Assembly: GCA_035650075.1 (NCBI GenBank)
Contig: DASRII010000203.1
Coordinates: forward strand, 1 to 12,792
Origin: DASSUC01 sp035650075
GTDB lineage: Bacteria; Actinomycetota; Actinomycetes; Mycobacteriales; Micromonosporaceae
Reading direction: 5' to 3'
Length of the DNA: 12,792 bases
Positions 9,880 to 12,792 of the stretch are shown piece by piece (position 1 is the stretch's first letter; each line of letters starts with the position of its first letter). Under the pieces are notes generated by a model that saw only the letters and a list, made by a program, of their open reading frames with translations, searched no databases and was not told the DNA's origin. The translations under genes were made by a program, and so were the position numbers.

Positions 9880-12741
9880 TTACTTGGCTAGTACGAGCGG
9901 TGTCCACAGCCGGACGTCCGCGCCGGCTGCGTGTGACTTGACGACCCCGTTGACCGACCGGGTGACGGTGAACTCCTGCGCGTCGCAGCGCAGCGCCACG
10001 ACCGCGCCGCGGCTGATCGCCGCCGCGCCGCCGGTGACCACGAACGCACCCGCCGGAATGTGCGCGGCGGTGGTCTGCACCACCCGGTCCCATACCATGC
10101 CCTGGTCGTCTCCGGTGGTGGTGTCGGGTTCCCCGATCTCGGTGGCACCGGCGATCACCGCAACGGACGTCCAGTCGTCCTGTTTCCACCCGATGTAGAA
10201 GACGATGCAGTTGTCCTCGAGGATGGTCAGCCCCGGATAGGCGATGTCTTGCGCGGACACGTTGAGGCAGGCTGCCTTGGCCGAGATGATGTTGGCGACG
10301 TCGTACCACTTGCCGTTGCAGCGGCACATCTGCGCGCTCGTGTCGGCGCCGGCCACGCTGCCGCTGAACGTGATCGTCGGTGCGGCCTCCGACGCTGACT
10401 CGGCGATCCGCGCGAAGAGCTGCACGTTGGCGCCGGCGTCGAAGACGGGTAGCCGGATGTAGCCGTCCGGGGTGTCCGGGAAACCGGTACCGGAGTTGCG
10501 GATCGCGGCCAGGCACAGCAGCAGGCTGCCGGTCAGGTGCGACGGCATCGTCGGTGTGACGGCCGCGTCGACCGCGTGCGCCGCTGCCCCGGTCGCGTTG
10601 AAGGTCGGCGCGGACGCCGCGATGTCGGTGACCGTCATGCGCTCGCCGCCGCAGCGCACGTCGAACGGGAACTCGGCATCGTCGGTGGTCCACAGCGGGC
10701 CGCTCGTGGTGGCCACGTCAAACTGGGTCGTGCCCGAGGTCAGCGCTTCGGCCAGTTCCGACCCGGCCGTGTCCAACTTGCCGCGGACCGGGTCGTTGAG
10801 GACCGCGACGTCGTACGGTCCGCTCGGCGTCGAATGCCAAACGAGGGTGCGCAGGTGCCCGCCGAGTTCCTCGGTGTAGCCCTGCACAAGCTGCTGGATC
10901 TGATCCGGCGGCAGCCACACCGGCGGGTTGTTCATCACGAACCGGTCGCCGATGTCGACGGCCGGAATGTTCGTCGGCAGCAGCGGGTCGGCCACGACCT
11001 CCAACGTGTGCAACCCGACGCTCACATCGGGGTACCGGACGTCGTCGAACGTACCCACGTGCGCCACCCACGCGGCGATGTCGGGTAGCTGCGCGTCGGC
11101 TTCCACGTTGACCCGCAGGTCAATGTCGTAGGTGCCGACCCCGTCGGGCGGATCCAATGTGGACAGCCGACCCTCGGCGACGATGTGCCGGTAGCTCGAC
11201 CCGTCGACCCGGATGGCGGTCACGTCGTTGCGGATCAGCCGGTCGTCCTCCACCGGCAACGGCACCGCGGTCAGGTGGAAACCCTGCACCTCGAGGGTCG
11301 CCTTCGCCGGCTGGTTGTACAGACTGACCCGGGTGCGGTAGGCGAACCCGAACGCGTCCCGCGGCTCGAACAGGATGCCCTGGTCCGCTTCGGCCGCTTC
11401 GAACAGCAGGTCGACCAGCTTCTCCGGCCGCTGGGCGCCCATCGGCGCGGTGTCCCCGGCGGTGCCGATGATCTGAAGGGCGATACCTTCCTCAGTGCAC
11501 AGCCGGCTCATGCGGTCCGCGGCGGTCTCACCGGGATGCCCGTAGATCGCGTCGATGTGCTCCGGGTCGACCGACAGCGCGCCGGCGGTCGTTGACGCCG
11601 ACTCCGTCAGGTACATGTGGCCGACCCGCGGGCTGTCCGGGACACCGACGTTGAGGGTGACCCGCTTGAACCCGCCGATGGTACGGCCGGCGAGTGTGTC
11701 GTCTTCCACCTCAACGCCGTCGAGGTACAGCTTGACGTTCAGGTTCGCGCCGGACTGCCTGACGGAGAACGCGATGTGATGCCACGTCGAGTCGATGATG
11801 CTGATGCCGCTGTCGAGGGTGACCACCTCGGCGAAAGCGGCCAGGTCGAAGACCCGCAGGCCCAGGTTGCCGGCGGCGGTGATCTTCGGGAACCACACGA
11901 GGGAGTCGGTGGTGTACAGCGTGATCGGCGTGCTGTCCGACGGGGTGAACGACAGATCGGCCCGCCACACCGACTGGTGCATGAACTGTTTGTGCGTAGC
12001 GCCGAGCGGGCTGGTTACTGCACCGCTCAGGCCCATGATGGTGTCCCCGTCGCCGGTGGCGTCGACGGTGAACCCGCCGCCCGGGGGCCCTTCCGCGCCG
12101 AACGGGAACTCGCCGGGGCCCGACGTGAACGTCACCCGCAGGGGCGGGTCGCCGCCGATGGCCGGGGCTGCCTGGCTGGAGTTTGGACCGTCCTCCAACG
12201 GCCAGTACAGGACGGCGTCGGACCGTGTGATCGCCCGGTACAGCGCAGACCGTAGCGGCTTGACACCCTGCCCGAGTCGGCGGAGGATCCCGGCCGCCTC
12301 GATCGGCGTCCACACCTCGGCGTGGGACATCACCCACGTCTGCGGCCACGACGACACCTCGCCGTGGAACCGGTAGTCCCCGCGGACCGCGATCCGGATC
12401 GGGGTGTTCCGGCCGATCAGCCCGTAGTAGGGGCCGGTCGGGTTACGGGGGCTGTACTTGCCGGTCCGGTTGTCGAGCTCCAACTCGGCCGTGGACGCCT
12501 GGACGCGGGACCCTTCGTTCATCCGACCCCGGTTGATTATGACCGTGGCGTCGCGGTAGCGGACGTCGCTGGTGATGTCCAGCCACACCCCGCCGATGAA
12601 CAGTTCGACGTGCAGCTCCAGCAGCGTCGCCGGGAACGTGGCTGGCCCCTGCCCACCCTGCGACGGGCCGGCGAGCACCGCACCGGGCCATGGCTGGCGC
12701 AGCCGCCAGCCGGCGACCAGGGGCGCGACGGCGGGGCTCAC
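9880..12741 (-). CDS. Large minor tail protein with LamG-like and nested C-terminal domains
   Basis: This gene encodes 953 aa. Residues ~38-165 look like a tail-tip domain (LELHVELFIGGVWLDITSDV; ELELDNRTGKYSP). Residues ~178-385 form a LamG/concanavalin-like fold, with WHHIAFSVRQ (320-329) and VKLYLDGVEV (336-345), probably binding host surface glycans. Residues ~395-700 are a baseplate-like region. Residues ~680-953 contain a small C-terminal module (FPFDVRCGGERMTVTDI ... FTVTRSVNGVVKSHAAG) interrupted by a ~200-residue beta-rich insertion. The protein would sit at the tail tip and take part in adsorption. GTG at 12741 lies three bases after the upstream stop, so translation is coupled. No frameshift or internal stop is seen. 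Confidence 0.85.
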   Translation of the reverse strand: MSPAVAPLVAGWRLRQPWPGAVLAGPSQGGQGPATFPATLLELHVELFIGGVWLDITSDVRYRDATVIINRGRMNEGSRVQASTAELELDNRTGKYSPRNPTGPYYGLIGRNTPIRIAVRGDYRFHGEVSSWPQTWVMSHAEVWTPIEAAGILRRLGQGVKPLRSALYRAITRSDAVLYWPLEDGPNSSQAAPAIGGDPPLRVTFTSGPGEFPFGAEGPPGGGFTVDATGDGDTIMGLSGAVTSPLGATHKQFMHQSVWRADLSFTPSDSTPITLYTTDSLVWFPKITAAGNLGLRVFDLAAFAEVVTLDSGISIIDSTWHHIAFSVRQSGANLNVKLYLDGVEVEDDTLAGRTIGGFKRVTLNVGVPDSPRVGHMYLTESASTTAGALSVDPEHIDAIYGHPGETAADRMSRLCTEEGIALQIIGTAGDTAPMGAQRPEKLVDLLFEAAEADQGILFEPRDAFGFAYRTRVSLYNQPAKATLEVQGFHLTAVPLPVEDDRLIRNDVTAIRVDGSSYRHIVAEGRLSTLDPPDGVGTYDIDLRVNVEADAQLPDIAAWVAHVGTFDDVRYPDVSVGLHTLEVVADPLLPTNIPAVDIGDRFVMNNPPVWLPPDQIQQLVQGYTEELGGHLRTLVWHSTPSGPYDVAVLNDPVRGKLDTAGSELAEALTSGTTQFDVATTSGPLWTTDDAEFPFDVRCGGERMTVTDIAASAPTFNATGAAAHAVDAAVTPTMPSHLTGSLLLCLAAIRNSGTGFPDTPDGYIRLPVFDAGANVQLFARIAESASEAAPTITFSGSVAGADTSAQMCRCNGKWYDVANIISAKAACLNVSAQDIAYPGLTILEDNCIVFYIGWKQDDWTSVAVIAGATEIGEPDTTTGDDQGMVWDRVVQTTAAHIPAGAFVVTGGAAAISRGAVVALRCDAQEFTVTRSVNGVVKSHAAGADVRLWTPLVLAK

Positions 12742-12744
12742 CGG

Positions 12745-12792
12745 CTATTCGTCCCAGACAACCCAGCACCGCATGTCGACGGCGGTGGTGGG
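12745..12792 (-). CDS. C-terminal end of an upstream tail gene
   Basis: The minus strand is open from the window edge for 15 codons and ends in TAG at 12745 (PTTAVDMRCWVVWDE, stop). The short, tight 3-bp spacing to the next GTG fits the late operon. Too little is visible to identify it; in actinophages the gene before such a tail protein is usually another minor tail protein. Confidence 0.55.
   Translation of the reverse strand, partial: PTTAVDMRCWVVWDE

Noticed and set aside
1..12792. CRISPR array, rRNA, insertion sequence
   Set aside because: No regularly spaced repeats, no rRNA-like conserved stretches and no transposase or terminal inverted repeats with target duplications were seen.

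Overview
The window is a high-GC segment that reads as the lysogeny and late-gene part of a temperate, tailed actinobacteriophage, or of a prophage-like element in an actinomycete. The grounds are strong G/C preference at third codon positions, short tightly overlapping genes (ATGA, GTGA and TGATG junctions), apparently leaderless promoters, a tail protein with a LamG-like domain, an M15-type endolysin with neighbouring membrane proteins, and a tyrosine integrase. A Micromonosporaceae- or Streptomyces-like host is possible, but nothing here fixes the genus.

Layout. (1) Positions 1-2469, minus strand: a compact early operon of nine genes. It starts with a Cro-like helix-turn-helix protein (2233-2469), followed by small membrane, zinc-ribbon and unrecognised proteins, and it runs off the left edge. 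Two of these genes are short or use GTG starts and are easily missed (2057-2236 and the edge gene 1-204). (2) Positions 2470-2569: a divergent promoter/operator region. (3) Positions 2570-3863, plus strand: a 133-aa repressor-like gene followed directly by a 272-aa tyrosine integrase. (4) Positions 3872-4468, minus strand: a short GntR regulator and a degenerate resolvase-like protein, convergent with the integrase. (5) Positions 4699-5521, plus strand: three coupled genes, of which the first and third encode membrane proteins; the third has an Excalibur Ca-binding domain. They are candidates for expression in the lysogen. (6) Positions 5518-5927: an HTH/Xis-like gene pair on the minus strand and a second divergent promoter with an internal palindrome. 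(7) Positions 5934-6539: a long leader with a canonical tRNA T-arm-like hairpin, a 68-aa gene, then two strong inverted repeats. (8) Positions 6539-7452, plus strand: a DUF2637-like four-TM protein and a Cys-rich protein, ending in a bidirectional terminator. (9) Positions 7508-12792, minus strand: the end of the late operon, with tail genes, endolysin and three holin-like or accessory membrane proteins.

How it works together (inference). The divergent pair 2233-2469 / 2570-2971 consists of similar HTH proteins, arranged like a cro/repressor switch. The leftward promoter drives early genes; the rightward one drives the repressor and the integrase. A repressor placed directly upstream of the integrase, with a low-complexity tail ending in VAA, resembles the integration-dependent immunity switch of mycobacteriophages such as BPs, where attP lies inside the repressor gene. 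Because phage genes flank the integrase on both sides, the sequence probably represents the unintegrated (circular or virion) form, or a prophage whose att site lies elsewhere.
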